Part shown: in pieces, positions 10,735 to 19,031 of the stretch | How positions within the stretch are numbered: position 1 is the stretch's first letter | Layout of the letters: each line of letters opens with the position of its first letter | From: Novosphingobium sp. | GTDB lineage: Bacteria > Pseudomonadota > Alphaproteobacteria > Sphingomonadales > Sphingomonadaceae | Direction of reading: 5' to 3' | Assembly (NCBI GenBank): GCA_024236235.1 | Contig: JACKKV010000001.1 | Coordinates: 62,001-126,000, forward strand | Length of the DNA: 64,000 nucleotides | Program-made: the position numbers and the translations under genes | Notes under the pieces: model-generated | What the model was told of the DNA's origin: nothing | The model's input: only the letters and a program-made list of their open reading frames with translations | Database searches by the model: none

Positions 10735-12144
10735 ATGACCGTGCGACGGCGCATCTTTGCAGGCCAGCGACTGAAGGCGATACGCCAGACGCAAAAGTTG
10801 CGGCAGGCTGAAATGGCCGTGCGGCTGGAGATCAGCCCGTCCTATCTGTCGCAGCTCGAAAATGATGACCGGCCGCTCACCCCCGCACTGCTTGACCGGC
10901 TGGCGGCAGCATTCCCGCTGGACTGGCAGGATGTCGGCGCAGACAGCACCGAACGGCGCATGGTGGCGCTGCGCGAAGCGGCAGGCGATCCGCTGTTTAC
11001 AGGCACCCTGCCCGCCGAACAGCTCGCCCGGATTGCAGAACAGCAGCCGGAGTTTGCAGAACGTTTCATAGCCTTGCACGATGCCTATCGCCGGACCGGT
11101 CAGCGGCTGGAAATGATTGACGAGGCGCTGGCCGCTGACAATGCGGGCGGCGCGCGCCTGCCCTGGGAAGAAGTGCGCGACTGGTTTCATTTCGCCAATA
11201 ATTACGTCGATCCAATCGATCGTGCGGCAGAAGCACTGGCGCATCAGTTGCGCGGATCAAGCCCTTCGCCCGATGCGCAGTCCATGGAAACCTATCTGGG
11301 GCACAGGCTCTCGGTCTCGCTCGCTCATGCCAGTGGCGCGGAATTGCGCCGCTTCGATCCGCAGATGCGCCACCTGGTCATTGATCCCGGCCAGCCTGCC
11401 GAAAGCCGCCGGTTCCAGCTGGCGCACCAGCTTTGCGCGCTGGCTCTGAAGGACGAAATTGCAGGAGTGGTGGAAAGCGCGCGGCTTCAGCAGACCGCTT
11501 CGCGCCAGTTGCTGTTTATCGGCCTCAGCAATTATGCAGCCGGGGCACTGCTGATGCCGTATCGCGCCTTCCGCGATGAAGCCCGCCGCCAGCGCCACGA
11601 TATCGACCGGCTGTCGCAGATTTTCGGCACCAGCTTCGAACAGAGCTGCCACCGGCTTTCAACCCTCCAGCGCGCCGATGCGCGCGGCATCCCGTTCTTC
11701 TTCTGCCGGGTCGACATGGCGGGCAATATCACCAAGCGTCATTCCGCCACGCGCCTGCAGTTCGCCCGGTTCGGCGGGGCGTGCCCGTTGTGGATCGTGC
11801 ATGAAGCCGTCGCGATCCCTGACCGGATTCTGGTACAGCTGGCGGAAACGCCGGATGGGGTGCGCTATATCTCCATGGCCAAGGGGCTGGTGAAGCCGTC
11901 GGGCAGTTTCCAGCGCAGCCCGCGCCGCTATGCGGTGGCGCTGGGTTGCGAGATCGCTCACGCGGGCGAATTCATCTATGCTGACGGCATGGACCTGACC
12001 GGAGCGGGAACGCCCACCCGGATCGGTTTGTCCTGCCGCACCTGTCCGCGCCCCGATTGCGACCAGCGCGCGTTCCCGCCCAGCGACCGGGCGATTGTCG
12101 TGGACCCGGATAGTCGCGGGATCGTGCCTTACGCGCTGGAATAG
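10735..12144 (+). CDS. pccR: Short-chain fatty acyl-CoA regulator (PccR/ScfR type, XRE-family HTH plus DUF2083)
   Basis: This transcription factor controls propionyl-CoA carboxylase genes and probably senses a short-chain acyl-CoA. The 469-residue product has an N-terminal Cro/C1-type helix-turn-helix (about residues 8-60, with RLKAIRQTQKLRQAEMAVRL and PSYLSQLENDDRPLTP). A middle region related to the IrrE/ImmA metallopeptidase fold follows; it contains RRFQLAHQLCALAL, where the metal-binding HExxH is not intact. The C-terminal DUF2083 domain carries the cysteine-rich motif SCRTCPRPDCDQRAFPP. The start at 10735 gives the HTH its usual short N-terminal lead. Divergence from pccB across the TTGCAAA boxes strongly supports the assignment. 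Confidence 0.93.
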   Translation: MTVRRRIFAGQRLKAIRQTQKLRQAEMAVRLEISPSYLSQLENDDRPLTPALLDRLAAAFPLDWQDVGADSTERRMVALREAAGDPLFTGTLPAEQLARIAEQQPEFAERFIALHDAYRRTGQRLEMIDEALAADNAGGARLPWEEVRDWFHFANNYVDPIDRAAEALAHQLRGSSPSPDAQSMETYLGHRLSVSLAHASGAELRRFDPQMRHLVIDPGQPAESRRFQLAHQLCALALKDEIAGVVESARLQQTASRQLLFIGLSNYAAGALLMPYRAFRDEARRQRHDIDRLSQIFGTSFEQSCHRLSTLQRADARGIPFFFCRVDMAGNITKRHSATRLQFARFGGACPLWIVHEAVAIPDRILVQLAETPDGVRYISMAKGLVKPSGSFQRSPRRYAVALGCEIAHAGEFIYADGMDLTGAGTPTRIGLSCRTCPRPDCDQRAFPPSDRAIVVDPDSRGIVPYALE

Positions 12145-12146
12145 GA

Positions 12147-13493
12147 CTATTTCATCAGCACCAGTTCTTCCGCCATTGACGGGTGCAGCGCCACAGTCGC
12201 ATCGAAATCGGCCTTGGTCAGCCCAGCCTTCACCGCAATCGCCGCGGCCTGCAGCACCTCGGGCGCTTCGGGGCCGATCATATGCAGACCGACCACGCGA
12301 TCCGTCGCATCGTCAACCACCATCTTGTACAGGCCGCGCTCTGCACGATCCGAAAAGATGTTCTGCATTGGCCGGAAATCTGACCGGTAGACGCTGATGT
12401 CGCCAAGTTTCGCGCGCGCCTCTGCTTCGGTCATTCCCACGCCCGCCAGCGGCGGGTGCGAGAAGACCGCGCTGGGAATCGCACTGTAATCGACCGCTGC
12501 CGGTTTGCCGCCGAACAGCGTATCGGCAAAAGCCTGCCCTTCGCGGATGGCTATCGGGGTCAGCTGTACCCGGTCCGTCACATCGCCCACCGCATAAATG
12601 CTGGAGCAAGTGGTGCGGTTCTGATCGTCAACCCGAATCGCGCCGCCCGTGGCGCATTCCACACCGGCATTTTCCAGCCCCAGCCCGTCAGTCTTGGGGC
12701 GCCTGCCCGTTGCCACCAGCAAGGCATCCGCCGCAATCGGGGCAGCGTCATCCAGGTGAATGCGCAGGCTACCGTCCGCACCCTTCTCGATCCGCTGCAA
12801 CGCATGACCCAGCCGCAGATCAATGCCCTGCGCCCGGGCATGTTCCAGCAACCGTGCGGTGATTTCCTGGTCATAGCCGCGCAGCACCGCATTGCTGCGG
12901 TTGAACAGCGTCACTTTGCTGCCCAGCGCGTTGAACACCCCGGCAAACTCCATCGCGATATAGCCTGCTCCCATCACCGCCAGCCGGCGGGGCAGTTCGG
13001 GCAGATGGAACATCTCGTTCGACGTCAGCGCATGACCGATGCCCGGAACATCGGGCAGCGCCGGCCACGACCCCACAGCGACGAGGATATACCGGGCGCT
13101 GATTTGCCGGCCCGACGCCAGTTGCACGGTGTTCGGCCCGACAATGGTGGCGCGTTCAAGGAATCGTTCGACGCGGTTGTTTTCCAGCGTCTGCGTATAA
13201 AGGCCTTCCAGCCGCTCAACGTCCTTCAGCACGAAATCGCGCAACACCGGCCAATCGAACCGCGCGCCTTCGATCGTCCAGCCGTAATTGGCAGCGCTGT
13301 GCAGACTTTCCGCAAAACCGGACCCATAGACGAGCATCTTCTTGGGTACGCAGCCCCGGATAACGCAGGTGCCACCGACCCGGTGTTCCTCCGCAATCGC
13401 CACTTTCGCGCCGTATGAAGCCGCCACGCGGCTGGCGCGTACCCCGCCCGATCCAGCACCGATCACGAACAGATCATAATCAAACTCAGCCAT
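12147..13493 (-). CDS. gor: Glutathione-disulfide reductase
   Basis: The enzyme is an NADPH-dependent flavoprotein that regenerates glutathione in the cytoplasm. The 448-residue protein has the N-terminal FAD fold (VIGAGSGGVRASRVAA), the redox-active disulfide motif GGTCVIRGCVPKKML, an NADPH-binding fold near VMGAGYIAMEFAGVF and the C-terminal dimer-interface catalytic motif HPSMAEELV (HPTxAEE in most homologues). The CVIRGCVPKK sequence separates it from dihydrolipoamide dehydrogenases, which have C..VGC.PSK. It converges on pccR, with only two bases between the stops, and is followed upstream by the cupin gene at a 20-base gap. Confidence 0.95.
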   Translation of the reverse strand: MAEFDYDLFVIGAGSGGVRASRVAASYGAKVAIAEEHRVGGTCVIRGCVPKKMLVYGSGFAESLHSAANYGWTIEGARFDWPVLRDFVLKDVERLEGLYTQTLENNRVERFLERATIVGPNTVQLASGRQISARYILVAVGSWPALPDVPGIGHALTSNEMFHLPELPRRLAVMGAGYIAMEFAGVFNALGSKVTLFNRSNAVLRGYDQEITARLLEHARAQGIDLRLGHALQRIEKGADGSLRIHLDDAAPIAADALLVATGRRPKTDGLGLENAGVECATGGAIRVDDQNRTTCSSIYAVGDVTDRVQLTPIAIREGQAFADTLFGGKPAAVDYSAIPSAVFSHPPLAGVGMTEAEARAKLGDISVYRSDFRPMQNIFSDRAERGLYKMVVDDATDRVVGLHMIGPEAPEVLQAAAIAVKAGLTKADFDATVALHPSMAEELVLMK

Positions 13494-13513
13494 TCACGGC
13501 CCTTTCCATGTCC

Positions 13514-13996
13514 CTACTTGGCACCTGCCTGTGGCTCCTCTATCGCCTCATGATCAACGAGGTTCCAGGGCATTCCCTGATTGCGATAGACCCGCTTGCC
13601 AAGGCGGGTGTAGTCACCCACGTCGTGGGGCAGGCGCTGCCCGGCGACGATACAGCGCAGCACCCCGTCACCGGTATTGCGGATGGAATGTGCCTCCCCA
13701 CCCTTGCGATAGCCGAGGAAATCTCCGGCTTTGACCGGCAATGCTTCCTCACCGATGTATGCCGTGCCCTCACCTTCCAGCACATAGACGCATTCGTCCT
13801 CGTGATGGTGCAAGTGATGTTCGGTTGTCAGATGGCCGGGCTGAACTTCGATCAGATGAAACCCGATGCCGGTCAGACCGGTCAAGTCGCCCAATGACTT
13901 GTTCAGCCGCTGCGCATCGGGATTGAGAAAATGGATTTTCGCCAGCCCTGGCATGCTGGCGATTTCTTCTGCGGTGAGCAGATATTTCTCGCTCAC
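13514..13996 (-). CDS. Cupin-domain protein
   Basis: This is a 160-residue single-domain cupin of unknown substrate. The first cupin motif is clear: GHLTTEHHLHHHEDECVYVL supplies the histidine cluster and glutamate expected for a bound metal. The second motif is represented by GEAHSIRNTGDG. It starts with GTG at 13996, overlapping the pgi stop as GTGA, so it is translationally coupled to pgi. Together with pgi it could be a sugar-related or sensory cupin, but nothing in the sequence fixes the ligand. Confidence 0.85.
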   Translation of the reverse strand: MSEKYLLTAEEIASMPGLAKIHFLNPDAQRLNKSLGDLTGLTGIGFHLIEVQPGHLTTEHHLHHHEDECVYVLEGEGTAYIGEEALPVKAGDFLGYRKGGEAHSIRNTGDGVLRCIVAGQRLPHDVGDYTRLGKRVYRNQGMPWNLVDHEAIEEPQAGAK

Positions 13997-15522
13997 ATAT
14001 CCTCCAACATACCCGCCGCGGCCAGCAGGGCGTGCGTGCTTGCATCGAAGCTACCGCCGCCCTGCCCGATTGACCGGGCAATGTCCTTGCCCAGCTCAAC
14101 CCCGAACTGGTCGAACGGATTGATCCCCATCAGCACCGCATTGGCGAAAGTGCGATGTTCGTGAAAGGCAATCAGCGCACCCAGCGTCGCCGCGTCCAGA
14201 TCGTCGCACAGCATGGTGGCAGACGGGCGGTCCCCCGGATAATTGCGCGCAGCATCCTCGCTCTTTCGCCCGGCCATAAGGGCCGCGCCTTGCGCAAAAC
14301 AGTTCATCAGCAAAATGCGGTGATGCGCCGGATCAAGCTCGTCCCCGGGCGCGATTGACGCGATGAAATCGACCGGCACCAACTGTGTGCCCTGATGCAG
14401 CAGTTGAAACACCGCATGCTGCGCGTCAGTACCGGTTCCGCCCCACGTGACCGGGGCAGTCGGTTCCGTCACCTGCTGGCCATCCGCCGTCACGCCCTTG
14501 CCATTGCTCTCCATCTCAAGCTGCTGGAGATAGGCAGGCAATAGCCGCAGGCGTTCGTCATAAACGAAGCAGGCGCGCGTCTGGCAGCCGCGCATCCGCG
14601 CATAGTAACGATCGGCAAAGGCCGCGCGCAGCGGCAGGTTTTGCGCCCCATCCGTCTCGGCAAAGTGCCGGTCGACAGCCGCCGCCCCGTCCAGCATGGC
14701 CGCAAAATCGTCCCAGCCCACAGCCATTGCCACCGGAAAGCCGATCGATGACCACAGCGAATATCGCCCCCCCACGCTTTCCGGAAACGGAAGGATACGA
14801 GTCTCGTCAACACCCCATTCGACTGCCTTTTCGGGGCTGGCGGTCAATGCCACGATCCGCCCGAACGGGTCGCTCACCCCGCCATCCGCAAGCCATTTGA
14901 GGGCGCTTTGGGCATTGGTCATCGTCTCGATGGTGGTGAAGGTCTTGGATGCGACGGCCAGCAGGGTGGTCCTCGGGTCGCAGGCGCTGAACGCCTCTTC
15001 CAGCGCGCAACCATCCACATTGGAAACGACATGCACGTCGACCAGCGCAAGATCGCGCGTCAGCGCATCCACCACCATCGCCGGACCGAGTGCCGATCCG
15101 CCGATCCCGACATGAATCAGATGTCTGATCTCACCCAGCGCGCCGCCATGAATCGCTTCCACCAGCAACCTCATCCGATGATGCAGGGCCGCCGCTTCCT
15201 CAACGCTGCTTTCGCGGCCAAACCCGCGCTGTGCCGTGTGTTCCGCCGCGCGCGCCTCGCTCGGGTTGACGATCTCGCCAGCGAACAGCGCATCGCGGGC
15301 CGCAGCGAAACCTGCTGCCTGTGCCAGCTCCTCGAAATTCTTGAGCAGCCCCGCATCAAGATGCGTCTTGGACCAGTCGAACAGGATACCGCCCATCCCC
15401 TCGCCCAGTTCGATCCGCGATGACAACATGCTGACCCGGCCCGGATCGGCAAACAGTTCGGTCAACGATGGATCCGGGTGAAGGGCGATCTTCCTCCAGA
15501 CATCTTCCGTCCTGTCCGTCAT
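13993..15522 (-). CDS. pgi: Glucose-6-phosphate isomerase
   Basis: Pgi interconverts glucose-6-phosphate and fructose-6-phosphate. The product is 509 residues. It carries the phosphosugar-binding motif HVGIGGSALGPAMVVDAL, the SKTFTTIETMTNA segment, the signature ESVGGRYSLWSSIGFPVA, and near the C-terminus NPFDQFGVELGK. The ATG at 15522 (MTDRTEDVWRKIAL) has an AGGATCAGG sequence just upstream; the longer open frame to 15777 has no family character. It is translationally coupled to the following cupin gene and diverges from lepB. In sphingomonads it serves gluconeogenesis and Entner-Doudoroff cycling. Confidence 0.96.
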   Translation of the reverse strand: MTDRTEDVWRKIALHPDPSLTELFADPGRVSMLSSRIELGEGMGGILFDWSKTHLDAGLLKNFEELAQAAGFAAARDALFAGEIVNPSEARAAEHTAQRGFGRESSVEEAAALHHRMRLLVEAIHGGALGEIRHLIHVGIGGSALGPAMVVDALTRDLALVDVHVVSNVDGCALEEAFSACDPRTTLLAVASKTFTTIETMTNAQSALKWLADGGVSDPFGRIVALTASPEKAVEWGVDETRILPFPESVGGRYSLWSSIGFPVAMAVGWDDFAAMLDGAAAVDRHFAETDGAQNLPLRAAFADRYYARMRGCQTRACFVYDERLRLLPAYLQQLEMESNGKGVTADGQQVTEPTAPVTWGGTGTDAQHAVFQLLHQGTQLVPVDFIASIAPGDELDPAHHRILLMNCFAQGAALMAGRKSEDAARNYPGDRPSATMLCDDLDAATLGALIAFHEHRTFANAVLMGINPFDQFGVELGKDIARSIGQGGGSFDASTHALLAAAGMLEDM

Positions 15523-15701
15523 CCTGATCCTTTCCGGGGATAGCTGTATCGATTCAGCGCCGCGAACCGCGCCAAAAAGGGGCTTATGCCCGTTCAGCCC
15601 GTTCTCGCCAAGGCCGGGACGGGATGCTGGCGGGTTGGAGTTTGCGCAATCGGCAACACGCCCCTTGACGCGAGGCAGGCGGGCCAACATGGACAACGCC
15701 C

Positions 15702-16553
15702 ATGACGGACAGCACCCCATCCCCTTCGCCTGCCGAGAGCGAGTCGCAACCTGCAAGTGTGACAAAACAGCCGGCAAAGAAAGAAGATCATTTCCTGCTT
15801 TTCCTGGTCAAGCTGGTCGCCATCGTGCTGATTTTCAGAAGTTTTATCTTCTCACCCTTCAATATCCCGAGCGAAAGCATGCTCCCCCGGCTGATGAACG
15901 GGGATTATCTGCTCGCTGCCAAATGGCCTTATGGATATTCCAGATACTCACTGCCGCTCAGCGCGCCGCTGATCCCACGGCGCATCTTCGCCAGTCAGCC
16001 CGAACGCGGAGACGTGGTCATATTCAAGGCACCTCCGCTGAATGACACTGATTATATCAAGCGGGTGATCGGGCTTCCGGGCGACGAAATCCAGATGGTC
16101 GGCGGTGTGCTGCATCTTAACGGCGTGGCCGTGAAGCATGAGCGGATCGACGATCTTGTCATTCCTGTTTCCGCAAATACCGACTGCGCATTCCCGCAAT
16201 TTCAAAGCGTGAGTGAAAGCGGCGATCCGGTCTGCATTTACCCGCGGTTTCGCGACACGCTGCCGGGCGGACGCAGCTTTGAAGTGCTGGATCTTGGCCG
16301 GACCCCTCAGGATGACACCGCCGCGGTGATCGTGCCGGAAGGCATGCTGTTCCTGATGGGCGATAATCGTGACAATTCGCAGGACAGCCGCTTCCCCGCC
16401 ACCCCCGGGGGCGGTATTGGGCTGGTCCCGCAGGACAATCTCGTCGGCAAGGCGACGATCGTGATGTGGTCGACGGACGGATCGTCGGAATGGCTGAAAC
16501 CCTGGACCTGGTTCACCGCTGCGCGCTGGAGCAGGATCGGAAGCACTTTTTGA
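15702..16553 (+). CDS. lepB: Signal peptidase I
   Basis: LepB is a membrane-bound serine protease that removes Sec signal peptides outside the cytoplasmic membrane. The 283-residue protein has a hydrophilic N-terminus and one membrane segment (about residues 31-53). The box B motif FNIPSESMLPRL follows, with catalytic Ser59. The general-base Lys120 lies in DYIKRVIGLPGDEI, and the box E motif GDNRDNSQDSR comes later. An Asn/Cys-containing insert between boxes D and E (about residues 145-190) is common in alphaproteobacterial forms. It starts the lepB-rnc-era cluster; rnc begins at the lepB stop. Confidence 0.96.
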   Translation: MTDSTPSPSPAESESQPASVTKQPAKKEDHFLLFLVKLVAIVLIFRSFIFSPFNIPSESMLPRLMNGDYLLAAKWPYGYSRYSLPLSAPLIPRRIFASQPERGDVVIFKAPPLNDTDYIKRVIGLPGDEIQMVGGVLHLNGVAVKHERIDDLVIPVSANTDCAFPQFQSVSESGDPVCIYPRFRDTLPGGRSFEVLDLGRTPQDDTAAVIVPEGMLFLMGDNRDNSQDSRFPATPGGGIGLVPQDNLVGKATIVMWSTDGSSEWLKPWTWFTAARWSRIGSTF

Positions 16554-17233
16554 GCGCCACCGTATCCCTTGACGATAGCGCCCGCGCGTTCCTCGCCGGG
16601 CTGGGCATTGCCGAACCCGGTGAAGAACTGGTCTGGCTCGAAGCACTCACTCACGGCAGCCACGGTTCGGCGCGCGATTATCAGCGGCTGGAATTCCTGG
16701 GCGACCGCGTACTCGGGCTGGCGGTCGCGGAATGGCTGTTCGAAGCGGGCGATCAGCCGGAAGGCAAGCTTTCGCAGCGACTTAACGCGCTCGTCAGCCG
16801 GTCGATGTGCGCCGAAATTGCGCGCTCCATCGGCCTTGCTGCGCATATCCGCCTCGGCAAGCAGGCACGCGAGGATGGCGGAACGGACAGTGACAACATC
16901 CTTGGCGACGTGATGGAAGCGCTGCTGGGCGCCTTGTTCGTGACGCATGGCTTTCCAGCCTGCCGGGCGCTGGTGCGCAGGATCTGGGCCGATGCGGTGG
17001 CAGGTCAGGTCGGCACCGCGAAGCACCCGAAGAGCGCACTGCAGGAATGGGCGGCGGGCAATCGTCGCAAAGGGCCGGAATATCGCCTTGTCGAACGCAG
17101 TGGCCCAGATCACGCGGCGCGGTTCACGGTCGCGGTCAGCATCCATGGCGTGGGCGAGATGGAAGCCACCGGCAGCAGCAAGCAGGAAGCTGAAAAGGAA
17201 GCGGCGCGGCTTTTCATGGAACGGTTCGGATGA
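16550..17233 (+). CDS. rnc: Ribonuclease III
   Basis: RNase III cleaves double-stranded RNA in rRNA processing and mRNA turnover. The RNase III domain shows the signature RLEFLGDRVLGL (residue after GD is Arg, often Ser) and the second metal-site motif GDVMEALLGA. The C-terminal dsRNA-binding domain follows, with HPKSALQEWA, PEYRLVERSGPDHAARFTV and KQEAEKEAARLFM. I prefer a TTG start at 16550, forming a TTGA overlap with the lepB stop and giving 227 residues, close to the family length. An ATG at 16490 (247 residues) inside lepB is the alternative. It overlaps the era start as ATGA. Confidence 0.93.
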   Translation: MSATVSLDDSARAFLAGLGIAEPGEELVWLEALTHGSHGSARDYQRLEFLGDRVLGLAVAEWLFEAGDQPEGKLSQRLNALVSRSMCAEIARSIGLAAHIRLGKQAREDGGTDSDNILGDVMEALLGALFVTHGFPACRALVRRIWADAVAGQVGTAKHPKSALQEWAAGNRRKGPEYRLVERSGPDHAARFTVAVSIHGVGEMEATGSSKQEAEKEAARLFMERFG

Positions 17234-18135
17234 ACGATACAGAACAGACTCATTGCGGCGTAGTCGCCGTCATCGGCGCCCCCAACGCCGGAAAATCGAC
17301 GCTGGTCAACGCGCTGGTCGGGCAGAAGGTGGCGATCACCTCCGCCAAGGCGCAGACCACGCGTGCTCGACTGCTCGGCATTGCGCTGGAAGGCCAGACG
17401 CAGATTATCCTGGCGGATACGCCGGGCATTTTTGCGCCACGCCGGCGGCTCGACCGGGCCATGGTCAGCGCGGCCTGGGAAGGCGCACAGGAAGCCGATG
17501 CGATCCTGCTGGTGGTGGATGCCCTGAAGCAGCGCCGCCATGAACTTGAGCCGCTGCTGGCATCGCTGAGCGAGCGGCCGGAACGCAAGTTGCTTTGCCT
17601 CAACAAGGTCGATGCCAGCAGCAAGGAACCGCTGCTGGTCCTGGCGCAGGATCTGACCGCCAAAGTGCCTTTCGACGAGGTGTTTTTCGTGTCAGCACTG
17701 ACCGGAGACGGCGTGGCCGAACTGAAGGCGCATCTCGCCGTAATGATGCCCGAAGGGCCCTGGCATTATCCGGAAGATCAGGTGTCGGACGCCAGCGAAC
17801 GCCTGCTCGCTGCGGAAATCACACGCGAACAGCTGTACCGTCAGTTGCATGAGGAACTGCCCTATGACAGCGCGGTGCGCCCCGAAAGCTACCAGCACCG
17901 CAAGGACGGCAGCCTTGAAATCCGCCAGCAGATCGTGATCGGTCGCGAAAGCCAGAAGCCGATCGTGCTCGGCAAGGGCGGCGCGCGGATCAAGGCCATC
18001 GGCGAAGCGGCCCGCAAGGAATTGAGTGAGTTGCTGGGGGTTAAGGTCCACCTGTTCCTGCATGTGAAGGTGGATGAAAACTGGTCCGAAAGTCGTGAAA
18101 TATTCGACGAAATCGGGCTGGACTGGGTGAAATAG
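17230..18135 (+). CDS. era: GTPase Era
   Basis: Era is an essential GTPase that binds 16S rRNA and helps mature the 30S subunit. The 301-residue protein has the P-loop GAPNAGKST at residues 16-24, switch II DTPGIF, the guanine-specificity motif NKVD and a C-terminal KH domain with RQQIVIGRESQKPIVLGKGG. Its ATG overlaps the rnc TGA, so the pair is translationally coupled, the same order as in many proteobacteria. No convincing terminator was seen in the 84 bases after it. Confidence 0.97.
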   Translation: MNDTEQTHCGVVAVIGAPNAGKSTLVNALVGQKVAITSAKAQTTRARLLGIALEGQTQIILADTPGIFAPRRRLDRAMVSAAWEGAQEADAILLVVDALKQRRHELEPLLASLSERPERKLLCLNKVDASSKEPLLVLAQDLTAKVPFDEVFFVSALTGDGVAELKAHLAVMMPEGPWHYPEDQVSDASERLLAAEITREQLYRQLHEELPYDSAVRPESYQHRKDGSLEIRQQIVIGRESQKPIVLGKGGARIKAIGEAARKELSELLGVKVHLFLHVKVDENWSESREIFDEIGLDWVK

Positions 18136-18219
18136 GCAGTCCGTTTCACGCAGCCTGCGCTTGATAGCACCTTTGCTTTGATGCACCATCGCGCAGGGAG
18201 TGGAGACGGAGAACGCGCC

Positions 18220-19005
18220 ATGAATACTGGCGGACAGGCGCAGATCGCGCCCGTGACGGTTGCGAATGATCTTTCGTTTGGCGATCTTGCCCGCGCGCTC
18301 AGCGAAGGCTGGTGTGATTTCAGGGCCTATCCCCTGTTCGGCCTGTTCTTCGCCGCGATCTATGTCGGTGCAGGCCTGTTCCTGTTTTATGCACTGGTCA
18401 GCTGGAACGCAATTGCATGGCTGATCCCGGCGGCCGCTGGCTTTCCCCTTGTCGCGCCGTTTGTCGCTGTGGGGCTGTATGAGGTCAGCCGCCGTCGCGA
18501 GGCTGGCCTGCCCCTGTCCTGGGGAGCCGTGCTGGGTGCACTGCGCGGCCATGGGGACGAACAGATCATCAGCATGGGGGTGATCGTGTTCGTTGCCTTC
18601 GGTTTCTGGCTGATGGTCGCCCACGGCATTTTCGCGATTTTCCTGGCGGAGTCCGGCATTGGCTCGGAATCGCTGGAACTGTTCGAAACCGGGGCTGGCA
18701 TGGCGATGCTGCTGGTTGGCAGCATTGTGGGGGCGCTGATGGCGCTCGCCTTCTATTCCATCACCGTTGTCAGCCTGCCAATGCTGGTCGACCGCGAAGT
18801 GGACTTCCTCACCGCGATCATTGTCAGCCTGGGCACGGTGCGGTCAAACCGCCTTGTCCTGCTCGCCTGGGCTTTGCTGATCGCTGTTTCGCTGTTCGTC
18901 GCCATGCTGCCCCTGTTTCTGGGACTGCTCGTCGCCCTGCCAGTGCTGGGTCACGCAACCTGGCACCTCTATCGCCGCGCCGTGCACACCGATCCAACGC
19001 TGTAG
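18220..19005 (+). CDS. DUF2189 multi-pass membrane protein
   Basis: A 261-residue inner-membrane protein of unknown function. It contains the family-typical opening LSFGDLARALSEGWCDF followed by PLFGLFFAAIYVGAGLFLFY, and about six hydrophobic helices spread to the C-terminus. The start at 18220 follows a GGAG-type site. The open frame continues upstream to 18178, but that part is not hydrophobic and not conserved-looking. It follows era on the same strand across an 84-base gap and converges on topA. Confidence 0.85.
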   Translation: MNTGGQAQIAPVTVANDLSFGDLARALSEGWCDFRAYPLFGLFFAAIYVGAGLFLFYALVSWNAIAWLIPAAAGFPLVAPFVAVGLYEVSRRREAGLPLSWGAVLGALRGHGDEQIISMGVIVFVAFGFWLMVAHGIFAIFLAESGIGSESLELFETGAGMAMLLVGSIVGALMALAFYSITVVSLPMLVDREVDFLTAIIVSLGTVRSNRLVLLAWALLIAVSLFVAMLPLFLGLLVALPVLGHATWHLYRRAVHTDPTL

Positions 19006-19031
19006 ATTATCAAAAAACCACTGAAATCACT

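Noticed and set aside
13514..13996. Cupin as a phosphomannose- or cupin-type glucose-6-phosphate isomerase
   Set aside because: A conventional Pgi lies directly upstream and the cupin lacks the archaeal Pgi-type pattern I would expect; left as cupin of unknown function.
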